Position numbers and translations under genes: made by a program. The notes under the pieces were generated by a model. That model searched no databases. It worked only from the letters and a program-made list of their open reading frames with translations, and was not told the DNA's origin. Shown piece after piece: positions 17,361 through 24,744 of a stretch of 64,000 nucleotides of DNA (within the stretch, counting starts at the first letter, position 1; each line of letters begins with the position of its first letter). Source of the DNA: Marinobacterium rhizophilum (GTDB taxonomy: Bacteria; Pseudomonadota; Gammaproteobacteria; Pseudomonadales; Balneatricaceae); assembly GCF_024397915.1 (NCBI RefSeq), contig NZ_CP073347.1, positions 3,472,001 through 3,536,000 of the forward strand. Reading direction: 5' to 3'.

Positions 17361-17699
17361 ATGAAGTTGATCACTGCGGTTATCAAACCATTCAAACTTG
17401 ACGATGTTCGCGAAGCCCTGTCGGAGATCGGCATCCAGGGTGTCACCGTTACTGAAGTCAAAGGCTTCGGCCGTCAGAAAGGCCACACCGAGCTGTACCG
17501 CGGCGCCGAGTATGTGGTCGACTTCCTCCCCAAGGTCAAGATCGAAGTCGCCGTCGACAGCGACATGATCGACCAGGTGATTGAAGCCATTACCAAAACG
17601 GCCAACACCGGCAAGATTGGCGACGGCAAAATTTTTGTTACGCCGCTGGAGCAGGTTATTCGAATCCGCACCGGCGAGACCGGTACGGACGCGCTCTGA
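17361..17699 (+). CDS. glnK: P-II nitrogen regulatory protein (second copy, GlnK/GlnB type)
   Basis: 112 residues, the same length as the first P-II protein and about 85% identical by eye. Differences concentrate at residues about 59-85 (KVKIEVAVDSDMID here against KVRVDAAVSTDIVD). The T-loop with Tyr51 and the C-terminal signature are intact, so it should still be uridylylated. It lies 247 bp beyond amtB, after a terminator. No sigma-54 element was found; TATACT at 17231-17236 is a possible -10 without a clear -35. Whether it serves as the constitutive GlnB partner or a second GlnK cannot be settled here. Confidence 0.92.
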   Translation: MKLITAVIKPFKLDDVREALSEIGIQGVTVTEVKGFGRQKGHTELYRGAEYVVDFLPKVKIEVAVDSDMIDQVIEAITKTANTGKIGDGKIFVTPLEQVIRIRTGETGTDAL

Positions 17700-17760
17700 T
17701 CCAGCGCATTATCCGCGGCGGCTGACGCTCAACGCCCCTGTGGATAACTCAAGGCACCAG

Positions 17761-17785
17761 AAAGCACCCTGTGGGTGCTTTTTTT
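17761..17785 (+). terminator. rho-independent terminator after second P-II gene
   Basis: AAAGCACCC (17761-17769), loop TGT, GGGTGCTTT (17773-17781), then further T residues to 17785. A textbook intrinsic terminator. Confidence 0.9.
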
Positions 17786-18174
17786 ATGCGCAGAAAAAGC
17801 CCGTTCGATCTCTGACCATGAAAAGCGCACACAACTTACTCACATTCTTAAAGTTGTGAGAAAGCTGTTTCAAGCCTGTGCTCAAGGCCAAAAGCCACCA
17901 CGCAACCAATTGTTTTATATAGATAAAATTATAGATCACGTTATTTTTCAATCTTATGCACAGCATAGTCAAAAGCCACTGTTAAAAGTTACCCCCAATT
18001 TAACGCCTTGCGCATCACGTCGACTTCCCGCCCCGCAGCACTCTGTCGCTCAACCCCGGTCGGCACCGTAGCGGCGGCGCATAAATGATGGCAGAACGTC
18101 TAAACTGACAGGTGCGATGACGGAACGGCATAGTGCGGGACAGCAGGGGTGCAACCAATCCGAGGGGGTGCTGT
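17786..18174. other. 389-bp non-coding region with AT-rich core and DnaA-box-like words
   Basis: No convincing gene was seen. An AT-rich core (about 17905-17960) is followed by TTATGCACA (17954-17962). TGTGGATAA (17739-17747) lies just before the region, and TTATCCACA occurs at about 18960. All match the DnaA box TTATNCACA. Upstream, CTCACA/TGTGAG and ACAACTT/AAGTTGT (about 17830-17860) can form two mutually exclusive hairpins. A promoter for the following gene or a small RNA could be here. Confidence 0.4.
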
Positions 18175-18978
18175 ATGACACGCGAGCAACTGGATCAACT
18201 GCTGGAGACGCTCTGGCAGGACTTCCTGGTACGGACCCCCGATGCCCGCCGCATTCACAGCCTGCTGGCGGCCGATAATCCACAACTGCAAACCGATCAC
18301 CTGAGCCTGCACACCCTGGCACTGCCAAGGGTCAACATCACCCACCTGGCCAGACCCTTCGAGCGCGCCGGCTATAGCCCCGGGGGAGAATTCGATATTA
18401 CCGGTACCCGGCTATTTGCCCGCCACTACCAGCACCCCGATCCCGCGCTGCCGAAATTGCTGATCACCGAACTGAACGTCGACTCCCTGGGGGACGACGT
18501 GCGCAATATCCTGCATCAGCTTATCAGCCAGATCCCACCCGCCACGCTGCAGCGGGACGATTTCTGCCTGTCGGGACGGCACTGGAAAATCGATTTCGAC
18601 AGCTACCAGCAGCTGCAGCGCAGTTCTCCCCATGCCGCCTGGATCGCCGCGTTCGGCTTTCGTGCCCACCACTACGCATTACTGATCAACAGCCTGAGCG
18701 AGTACAGCTGCATTGATGACCTTAACGATTACCTGCTGGAGCAGGGTATCCGGCTCGATTGCAGCAACGGACTGGTACAGGGCTCGGCCGACGAGTATCT
18801 CGAACAGTCAGCTACCATTGCGGGGACTACCGAGGTGGCATTCAGCGATCGAAGCGCACCGGTTGCCGGCAGCCACTACGCCTTCATCCACCGCTATCCC
18901 GGCAGCGACGGCCGCCTGTACCCGGGGTTTATCAGGTCGTCCGCCGCGCCCGCGACTGCTTATCCACAGTACCGATAA
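18175..18978 (+). CDS. DUF1338-family protein (2-oxoadipate dioxygenase/decarboxylase-like)
   Basis: A 267-residue protein of the DUF1338 family, whose characterised member HglS/YdcJ is a non-haem iron 2-oxoadipate dioxygenase/decarboxylase in D-lysine breakdown. Likely metal ligands are visible: His in TDHLSLHTL (H42/H46), His in FGFRAHHYALLIN (H165/H166) and Glu in TEVAFSD (E220). It is shorter than HglS (about 460), matching a short subfamily. ATG 18175 is preceded by GAGGGGG. It sits 21 bp upstream of astA, so a role connected to arginine/ornithine-derived keto acids is plausible but unproven. Confidence 0.8.
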   Translation: MTREQLDQLLETLWQDFLVRTPDARRIHSLLAADNPQLQTDHLSLHTLALPRVNITHLARPFERAGYSPGGEFDITGTRLFARHYQHPDPALPKLLITELNVDSLGDDVRNILHQLISQIPPATLQRDDFCLSGRHWKIDFDSYQQLQRSSPHAAWIAAFGFRAHHYALLINSLSEYSCIDDLNDYLLEQGIRLDCSNGLVQGSADEYLEQSATIAGTTEVAFSDRSAPVAGSHYAFIHRYPGSDGRLYPGFIRSSAAPATAYPQYR

Positions 18979-18999
18979 CATCATGGCAGGGAGAGTTGA

Positions 19000-20034
19000 A
19001 TGATCATAATGCGCCCCATCCGCGAGACTGACCTGGATGTGCTGTGCGACATTGCCAGGGAGTCCGGCCCGGGCTTTACCTCCCTGCCGGACAACCGCGA
19101 ACTGTTGCAGGCAAAGATAGAGCGCGCCTGCCGTACCCTGCAGCAGGATGCCGCACTGGATGGCAGCCAGGGCTACCTGTTCGTTATGGAAGACCTCGCC
19201 AGCGGCCAGGTGATAGGCACCAGCGGCATCGAAACCGCGGTCGGTCTCAGCGAACCCTGGTACCACTATCGCATCGGCACCGTGGTGCACGCGTCCCGCG
19301 AGCTCAATGTCTACAACAACTTCCGCACCCTGGACCTGTGCAATGACTACACCGGCTGCTCCGAAGTCTGCACCCTGTACCTCAAACCGGACTATCGCAA
19401 GGGCAGCAACGGTAACCTGCTGTCCAAGAGCCGCTTCATGTTCATGGCCGAATACCCGGAGCGCTTTGCCGAGCGCGTGATCGCCGAGATGCGCGGATAC
19501 TCCGACGACAAGGGCCGCTCCCCGTTCTGGGATGGCCTGGGGCGTCACTTCTTTTCAATGGAGTATTCCCAGGCCGATTACCTGACCGGCTCCGGCAACA
19601 AGATCTTTATCGCCGAGCTCATGCCCAAGCACACGCTCTACCTGCACCTGTTGCCCAAGGACGCCCAGCGGGTCATCGGCCAGGTACATCGCAACACGGA
19701 ACCCGCCAAGCGCATGCTGGAAAACGAGGGGTTTCGCTTCGAGGGCTACATCGATATTTTCGATGCCGGCCCCACCGTTGCGACCCGCCTCAACGATATC
19801 CGCAGCGTGCGCGACAGCCGCTACGTCAAGGCGCGCATCGGCGACAGCACCGGCCGGGGCGACCATCTTTACCTGGTCAGCAACAGCCTGCTGCAACAGT
19901 TCCGCTGCACCGTCGCGCCCCTGCAGCCTGAAGGCAGCGCCGTGCAGATCAGCCACGAGCTGGCGGACGCGCTGCGCGTATCCAACGGCGACCCCCTGCG
20001 CATTGTCCCTATCAAAGCGAGACAGCCCGAATGA
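19000..20034 (+). CDS. astA: arginine N-succinyltransferase AstA
   Basis: A 344-residue GNAT-related enzyme that transfers succinyl from succinyl-CoA to arginine, the first step of the AST pathway. It aligns along its length with E. coli AstA: ELNVYNNFRTL, GCSEVCTLYL, LLSKSRFMFMAEYPERFAE, FFSMEYSQADYLTG and IAELMPKHTLYLHLL. Only one subunit is present, unlike the pseudomonad AruF/AruG pair. ATG 19000 has GGGAGAG upstream. Its stop overlaps the astD start by 4 bp (ATGA). astB, astC and a clear astE are absent from the window. Confidence 0.93.
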   Translation: MIIMRPIRETDLDVLCDIARESGPGFTSLPDNRELLQAKIERACRTLQQDAALDGSQGYLFVMEDLASGQVIGTSGIETAVGLSEPWYHYRIGTVVHASRELNVYNNFRTLDLCNDYTGCSEVCTLYLKPDYRKGSNGNLLSKSRFMFMAEYPERFAERVIAEMRGYSDDKGRSPFWDGLGRHFFSMEYSQADYLTGSGNKIFIAELMPKHTLYLHLLPKDAQRVIGQVHRNTEPAKRMLENEGFRFEGYIDIFDAGPTVATRLNDIRSVRDSRYVKARIGDSTGRGDHLYLVSNSLLQQFRCTVAPLQPEGSAVQISHELADALRVSNGDPLRIVPIKARQPE

Positions 20035-21503
20035 CCGAACCCGCTTCCCTGTACATCGATGGCCAGTGGTGTCGTGGTGACGACGCCGATATGGAATCCC
20101 TCAATCCGGGCAACGGCCAGCGTATCTGGCACGGCCGCGCCGCCAGCGGCGAACAGGTCAGTGCCGCCGTCGAGGCGGCGCGCGGTGCCTTCGAACACTG
20201 GCGCCTGATGACCTTTGAGCAGCGCGCCACCCTGGTACGCCGCTTTGTCAGCCAGCTGGAGCAGCACCGCGACCTGCTCAGCGACACCATCGGTCAGGAA
20301 ACCGGCAAACCACAATGGGAGGCCGCCACCGAAGTGGCCGCCATGATCGGCAAGGCCGATATCTCGATTCAGGCGGCACTGGAGCGCACCGGTGAAAAAC
20401 GCGTGCACAGCAACGGAGTCACCGCCACCTTGCGGCACCACCCCCACGGCGTGGTGGCCGTGTTCGGCCCCTACAACTTCCCCGGGCACCTGCCAAATGG
20501 CCACATAATCCCGGCGTTGCTGGCGGGGAACACGGTGCTGTTCAAGCCCAGCGAACTGACCCCCCGGGTGGCCGAACTCTGCATGCATTTATGGCAGAAG
20601 GCCGACCTGCCGGATGGCGTACTCAACCTGCTGCAGGGCGGGCGCCTGACCGGCCAGGCACTGGCGGCGCACCCAGGACTCGATGGCCTGTTCTTTACCG
20701 GTAGCGCCGATACCGGCAGTTATCTGCACCAGCAGTTTGGCGGCCACCCGGAAAAAATCCTGGCGCTGGAGATGGGCGGCAACAACCCGCTGATCGTTGC
20801 CGATACCCCGGATCTACGGGCGGCGGTGCTGATGACCATCCAGTCGGCCTATCTCAGCGCCGGCCAGCGCTGTACCTGTGCGCGCAAACTGCTGGTACCC
20901 CGAGGACGCAACGGCGATGCCTTTATCGAACAGCTGCGCCAGGCCGTGCTGGATATTCAGGTCGGCCCCTACAACCAGCAGCCGCAGCCCTTTATGGGCG
21001 CGCTGATCAGCGAGGCGGCGGCGCAACAGCTGTTGCAGGCCCAGCATGCGCTGGTACAGCTCGGCGCCCGGGTGCTGGTATCCCTAAGCCAGCTGCGTCC
21101 CCGAACCGGGCTGTTGTCGCCGGGCCTGATCGATGTCAGCGCCGTGCGGGAATTGCCGGACCAGGAGTATTTCGGCCCCTTGCTGCAGATCATCCGCTAC
21201 GATGACTTCGATGAGGCCATCGACCTGGCCAACGCCACCGCCTTTGGGCTCAGCGCGGGCCTGTTCAGCAGTGACGCGCAGCTGTATCAGCGCTTTGTGC
21301 AGCGCATACGCGCCGGCATCGTCAACTGGAACCGGCCACTCACCGGCGCCAGCAGCGGCCTGCCCTTCGGCGGCATTGGTCGCAGCGGCAACCACAGACC
21401 CAGTGCCTGGTACGCGGCAGACTACTGCGCCTATCCGGTCGCCTCGCAGGAAGCGGAACGGCTCGACATGCCCGCCAGCCTGCCACCGGGCTTGACGATC
21501 TAA
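20031..21503 (+). CDS. astD: N-succinylglutamate 5-semialdehyde dehydrogenase AstD
   Basis: A 490-residue NAD-dependent aldehyde dehydrogenase, about the length of E. coli AstD (492). It oxidises succinylglutamate semialdehyde to succinylglutamate. GPYNFPGHLPNGHIIPALLAGN is the AstD form of the cofactor motif. The catalytic residues are E247 (ALEMGGNNP) and C281 (SAGQRCTC). It is translationally coupled to astA. After its stop comes a heptanucleotide repeat tract rather than another ast gene, so the remaining pathway genes must lie elsewhere. Confidence 0.93.
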   Translation: MTEPASLYIDGQWCRGDDADMESLNPGNGQRIWHGRAASGEQVSAAVEAARGAFEHWRLMTFEQRATLVRRFVSQLEQHRDLLSDTIGQETGKPQWEAATEVAAMIGKADISIQAALERTGEKRVHSNGVTATLRHHPHGVVAVFGPYNFPGHLPNGHIIPALLAGNTVLFKPSELTPRVAELCMHLWQKADLPDGVLNLLQGGRLTGQALAAHPGLDGLFFTGSADTGSYLHQQFGGHPEKILALEMGGNNPLIVADTPDLRAAVLMTIQSAYLSAGQRCTCARKLLVPRGRNGDAFIEQLRQAVLDIQVGPYNQQPQPFMGALISEAAAQQLLQAQHALVQLGARVLVSLSQLRPRTGLLSPGLIDVSAVRELPDQEYFGPLLQIIRYDDFDEAIDLANATAFGLSAGLFSSDAQLYQRFVQRIRAGIVNWNRPLTGASSGLPFGGIGRSGNHRPSAWYAADYCAYPVASQEAERLDMPASLPPGLTI

Positions 21504-21536
21504 GCTTTTGATCTTAAATCTGGTCCTTTACCTCTG

Positions 21537-21622
21537 GGCTTTGAGCCTTGAGCCTTGAGCCTTGAGCCTTGAGCCTTGAACCTTGAACCTTGAACCTTGA
21601 GCTTTAACCTTGAGTCCTGAGC
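21537..21622. repeat. heptanucleotide tandem repeat (TTGAGCC)n
   Basis: About eleven consecutive 7-bp words. The first are exact TTGAGCC, grading into TTGAACC and then degenerate copies near 21601-21620. They fill the gap between convergent astD and cpxA. Seven is not a multiple of three, but the tract lies outside both genes. Length polymorphism between strains is likely. Confidence 0.85.
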
Positions 21623-21626
21623 CTGC

Positions 21627-22907
21627 TCAAGCCACCGGCAGGCGAATCAGCATTTCCAGCCCGCCGTCGGGGTGGTTGCGCGCCTCGATGCTGCCACCGA
21701 GAATCCGCAGCGCCCGGCGGGCAATGCTCAGCCCCAGGCCGTAACCGTCCGACTCGGCACCATTGCGCTGGCGAAAGAACGGATCGAACAGCTGCTCCAG
21801 CGTGTCGGCGGGCACGCCGGGGCCATGATCCCGGATGCGCAGCTCGTGCTGCTTGCCGACTGTCGCCTGAGTGAGTTCGATGGCCGTGCCGGCGGGCGTA
21901 TGCTTGAGCGCATTATTGAAAACATTGCCCAGCGCACGTTCCAGCAACAGGCGGTTGCCCCGCACCCGGCAGCTTTTGGGCAGCTCAAACGACAACTGGC
22001 GATCCGGCTGCTGAAAGCGGATATCCTCCATCAGCTCTGCCACCAGCTCCTGCACGCTGAAGGCCTCGAGCGCCGGTTGCAGCGCTTCCAGCCGTGACAG
22101 CGACAGTATCTCGGTAATCAGCCGATCAATGCGGCCGCACTCGCGGTTCAGGCGCTGCAACAGCGGATCACCCTCGCCCAGGCGCTGCTCCAGCAGGCCG
22201 GCGGCGGCCTGCAGGCGCGCCAGCGGCGCCCGCAGCTCATGGGAGACATCCTGCATCAGGCGCTGGCTGGCCCCCAGGGTGCGTTCGACATAGTCCGCCA
22301 TGGTATCGAACTCACGCGCCAGCTCGCCGATCTCGTCGCCCCGGGCAGCCAGCTTCTGATCGGTTCGCACCGCCAGATCGCCCTGGGCCAGTGCCCTTGT
22401 ATGCAGCCGCAAACGCTTGAGCGGGCGCACCACCAGCCAGGTCAGCAGCAGGCTGGTCAGGGCCGACACCAGCAGGATCAGCACGATCTGTACCGACACC
22501 AGCAAACCGAGAAAACGGCCGAACTGCTCCCGCTGCGGCCAGGCCCCGACCTGTACGCGGTAACGGCGACCGGACTCCGAATCCAGCTCGAACGTCAGCG
22601 CGGGCCTGGCGCCGGGGCCGCGCCGCGGCAGGGTATCGAGCACCAGGGCATTAGTGCCCAGCTCGACAATGCGCAGGCCCGGAGCGTTCCTGGAGGATTT
22701 GCGCTGCAACCGCTCGAATCCACGACCCTCTTCATGACGCTCCAGCATGCGCTCGACCAAGGCGCGGGCGCGGGCTTCCTGTACCTCGGCATCGCGCTCG
22801 TGGTGCGACATGCCACCGACGATCACCACCGTGGCCAGGATCACCAGCACGCTGCTGAGCCAGATGGCCAGGAAGATCTTCCAGTAGAGACTGCGGTACC
22901 ACCTCAT
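21627..22907 (-). CDS. cpxA: sensor histidine kinase CpxA-like
   Basis: 426 residues: TM1 (about 9-31), a short periplasmic domain (32-131), TM2 (132-160), HAMP (about 161-213), the H-box SHELRAPLARL with phospho-acceptor H223, then N (NVFNNALKHTP), G1 (DHGPGVP) and G2 (GYGLGLSIARR) boxes. It is about 30 residues shorter than E. coli CpxA. The Cpx identity comes from context: the partner regulator has a perfect CpxR-type box upstream, and a CpxP/Spy gene lies divergently beyond the inserted module. The start overlaps the regulator stop by 4 bp. RstB-like kinases are the alternative. Confidence 0.82.
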   Translation of the reverse strand: MRWYRSLYWKIFLAIWLSSVLVILATVVIVGGMSHHERDAEVQEARARALVERMLERHEEGRGFERLQRKSSRNAPGLRIVELGTNALVLDTLPRRGPGARPALTFELDSESGRRYRVQVGAWPQREQFGRFLGLLVSVQIVLILLVSALTSLLLTWLVVRPLKRLRLHTRALAQGDLAVRTDQKLAARGDEIGELAREFDTMADYVERTLGASQRLMQDVSHELRAPLARLQAAAGLLEQRLGEGDPLLQRLNRECGRIDRLITEILSLSRLEALQPALEAFSVQELVAELMEDIRFQQPDRQLSFELPKSCRVRGNRLLLERALGNVFNNALKHTPAGTAIELTQATVGKQHELRIRDHGPGVPADTLEQLFDPFFRQRNGAESDGYGLGLSIARRALRILGGSIEARNHPDGGLEMLIRLPVA

Positions 22908-23608
22908 TGCGCCTCCTGCACCAGCAGGTAACCTTCGCCGCGCAATGTCTTGATCAGTTCCTGGGAGTCGCCGGCACGCTGAAGTTTCTGCCGCAACCGG
23001 CTGACATGCACATCAATGGCGCGGTCATAGGCCGTCAGCGGGCGGTGCAGTACCCGCTCGGTCAGCTCCGCCTTGGTCATGACCCGGCCGGCATTGTGCA
23101 GCAAATAGGCGAGTACGTTGAACTCGGCGGAGGTCAGCTCAACCGGTACGGCCGCCACCCGCACCTCGCGCAGCCCAGGGTCCAGCCGGATCCCGTGCAG
23201 CTCCACCGGCTGTTGGGGAAATTCCGTTTGCTGACCGCTCTGGTCACTGCGTCGGCGAATGGCGCGGATGCGCGCCAGCAGCTCGCGGGGATTGCAGGGC
23301 TTGCCCAGGTAATCATCGGCACCCATTTCGAGCCCCAGAATGCGGTCAATTTCCTCGCCACGGCCGGTCAGCATGATGACCGGCAACTGCACCCGCGGAC
23401 GCAGCTGCTGCAACAGTTCCAGGCCACTCTGGCCCGGCATCATCACGTCCAGCACCATCAGGCTATAAGGATGACTGCCCTCCAGCAGCTTGAGTGCGTC
23501 AGCCGCGTTATGGGCATAGTCAATCTCATAACCTTCATGACGCAGGTAGTCGCCCAGCAACTCGCACAGTTCGACATCGTCATCCACCAGCAGCAGTCGT
23601 TCTTTCAT
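22904..23608 (-). CDS. cpxR: OmpR-family response regulator CpxR-like
   Basis: 234 residues: a receiver domain with acidic pocket D10/D11, phospho-acceptor D54 (LMVLDVMMPG) and the conserved Lys in GADDYLGKP, then an OmpR/PhoB winged helix ending in DVHVSRLRQKL and TLRGEGYLL. It regulates envelope-stress genes when phosphorylated by the downstream kinase. ATG 23608 starts MKERLLLVDDD; the 19-codon longer frame would start inside the CpxR-box region and is rejected. GTAAA-GTTAG-GTAAA at 23676-23690 suggests autoregulation. Confidence 0.85.
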   Translation of the reverse strand: MKERLLLVDDDVELCELLGDYLRHEGYEIDYAHNAADALKLLEGSHPYSLMVLDVMMPGQSGLELLQQLRPRVQLPVIMLTGRGEEIDRILGLEMGADDYLGKPCNPRELLARIRAIRRRSDQSGQQTEFPQQPVELHGIRLDPGLREVRVAAVPVELTSAEFNVLAYLLHNAGRVMTKAELTERVLHRPLTAYDRAIDVHVSRLRQKLQRAGDSQELIKTLRGEGYLLVQEAQ

Positions 23609-23675
23609 TCCAGCCCCCGTTATCCAGGCTCCATGATAACGCTGTCGCCCCCCAAAACCTTCCAAACGCGGCGCC

Positions 23676-23690
23676 TTTACCTAACTTTAC
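23676..23690 (-). promoter_or_regulatory. CpxR box upstream of cpxR
   Basis: On the minus strand GTAAA-GTTAG-GTAAA exactly matches the CpxR consensus GTAAA-N5-GTAAA. It lies 68 bp before the cpxR start. A near-identical box in the same orientation is at 28372-28386; 17 of 19 bases agree over 23675-23693 against 28371-28389. Confidence 0.8.
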
Positions 23691-23692
23691 AG

Positions 23693-24583
23693 TCAGCCCG
23701 GCTGAGGGTCGGCGCTGTCCTGTTGCACAGGGCCCATATCCATCAGGTAGACATTATCGATGCCATCGCGGGGTTCGCGAATCACGTCAGACGGGGAATA
23801 GCCAAAACGGCTCTTGAACGCCTTGCTCAGATGAAAGGCATCGCTGAAACCCAGCTTGAATGCCGCCTGGGAAACATTCAGCGAACCACGGTTAAGCAGT
23901 GCGTGGGCCATATCCAGCTTGAGGTTCATGAAGTATTCCTTGGGCGTCTGGCCGATGTACTGCAGGAAGACCTTGCGAAACTGCTGTTCGCTGGCGCCAT
24001 AGAGCCTGGCCATGTCCTTCACCGACCAGCGCTCATCCGTGTGGCCATGCATCTGGCTGATCACGGTCTGGATGCGGCGCAGCGGCGCCGGGTCTGCGTG
24101 ATGGTTCGACTGTGCGATCCACTGATACAGCACCTTGGTAAAGATCGCAGCGGCATAGGCCTGATGGTTGCCGTCCCCCACACGGATACTTTGCACCAGC
24201 TCGAGGAATTCAGCGATGCAGCTGCTGTTGTCCCGTACGACAACGGGAAGGTTCAAGGGCAGGGTAGCCGGACCATGCAGAACGAACTCGACCCAGTAGA
24301 GTTCCCACAGCAGGCCCTCACAGGCATAGCTCTGTATGTCCCGGGATTCCAGAAAAAGGGCACAGGTACCCTTGGCATGAATCTCCCGGCCGGACTTGAG
24401 CCGGATAACACCGTGCCCCTGGCGGGTAAACACGCACACATGGGCGCTGGACAGCAGGGGCAGTTTCTTGTCCCTGGGCCAGAGCACCTGGTAGGACTCA
24501 TCGGCATAGATATCCCACACGGAGCGCAGCGTGATGCCAAAGGCCGTGGCGGGACTTTCCAGCAGAACGGGGGTGTTCTTCAT
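23693..24583 (-). CDS. AraC-family transcriptional regulator (YidL-like position)
   Basis: 296 residues: an N-terminal cupin-like sensing region (about 20-170) and a C-terminal AraC double helix-turn-helix (about 180-275), seen in WSVKDMARLYGASEQQFRKVF and LNVSQAAFKLGFSDAFHLSKAFKSRFG. It lies at the 3' end of a symporter-sulfatase-regulator series, 161 bp after the sulfatase. In E. coli an AraC-type gene (yidL) adjoins the sulfatase yidJ and symporter yidK, the same three families. It likely senses the imported or desulfated sugar, which is an inference. Confidence 0.85.
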   Translation of the reverse strand: MKNTPVLLESPATAFGITLRSVWDIYADESYQVLWPRDKKLPLLSSAHVCVFTRQGHGVIRLKSGREIHAKGTCALFLESRDIQSYACEGLLWELYWVEFVLHGPATLPLNLPVVVRDNSSCIAEFLELVQSIRVGDGNHQAYAAAIFTKVLYQWIAQSNHHADPAPLRRIQTVISQMHGHTDERWSVKDMARLYGASEQQFRKVFLQYIGQTPKEYFMNLKLDMAHALLNRGSLNVSQAAFKLGFSDAFHLSKAFKSRFGYSPSDVIREPRDGIDNVYLMDMGPVQQDSADPQPG

Positions 24584-24623
24584 GACTCACACTTTCATCG
24601 CGGCGGGCTTTCGATTCTAGTGT

Positions 24624-24642
24624 ACGCACCAGCGTTGTGCGT
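24624..24642. promoter_or_regulatory. inverted repeat upstream of the AraC-family gene
   Basis: ACGCAC (24624-24629) and GTGCGT (24637-24642) form a perfect 6-bp dyad, 41 bp before the regulator start. A run of nine T on the minus strand precedes it. It could be an operator or part of the sulfatase transcript's 3' end. Confidence 0.35.
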
Positions 24643-24744
24643 CAAAAAAAAAGCGGCAGATAAGCAGCCCCTATCCAGAGACAGGCGGGCAATCCCCCTT
24701 GTCCAGTGTGCGGGCAACAGGGCCCGCTGGCTGGCATGCCTGCT

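Noticed and set aside
17739..17962. Possible replication origin
   Set aside because: Only two or three DnaA-box words, and no dnaA, dnaN, gidA or parAB neighbours.
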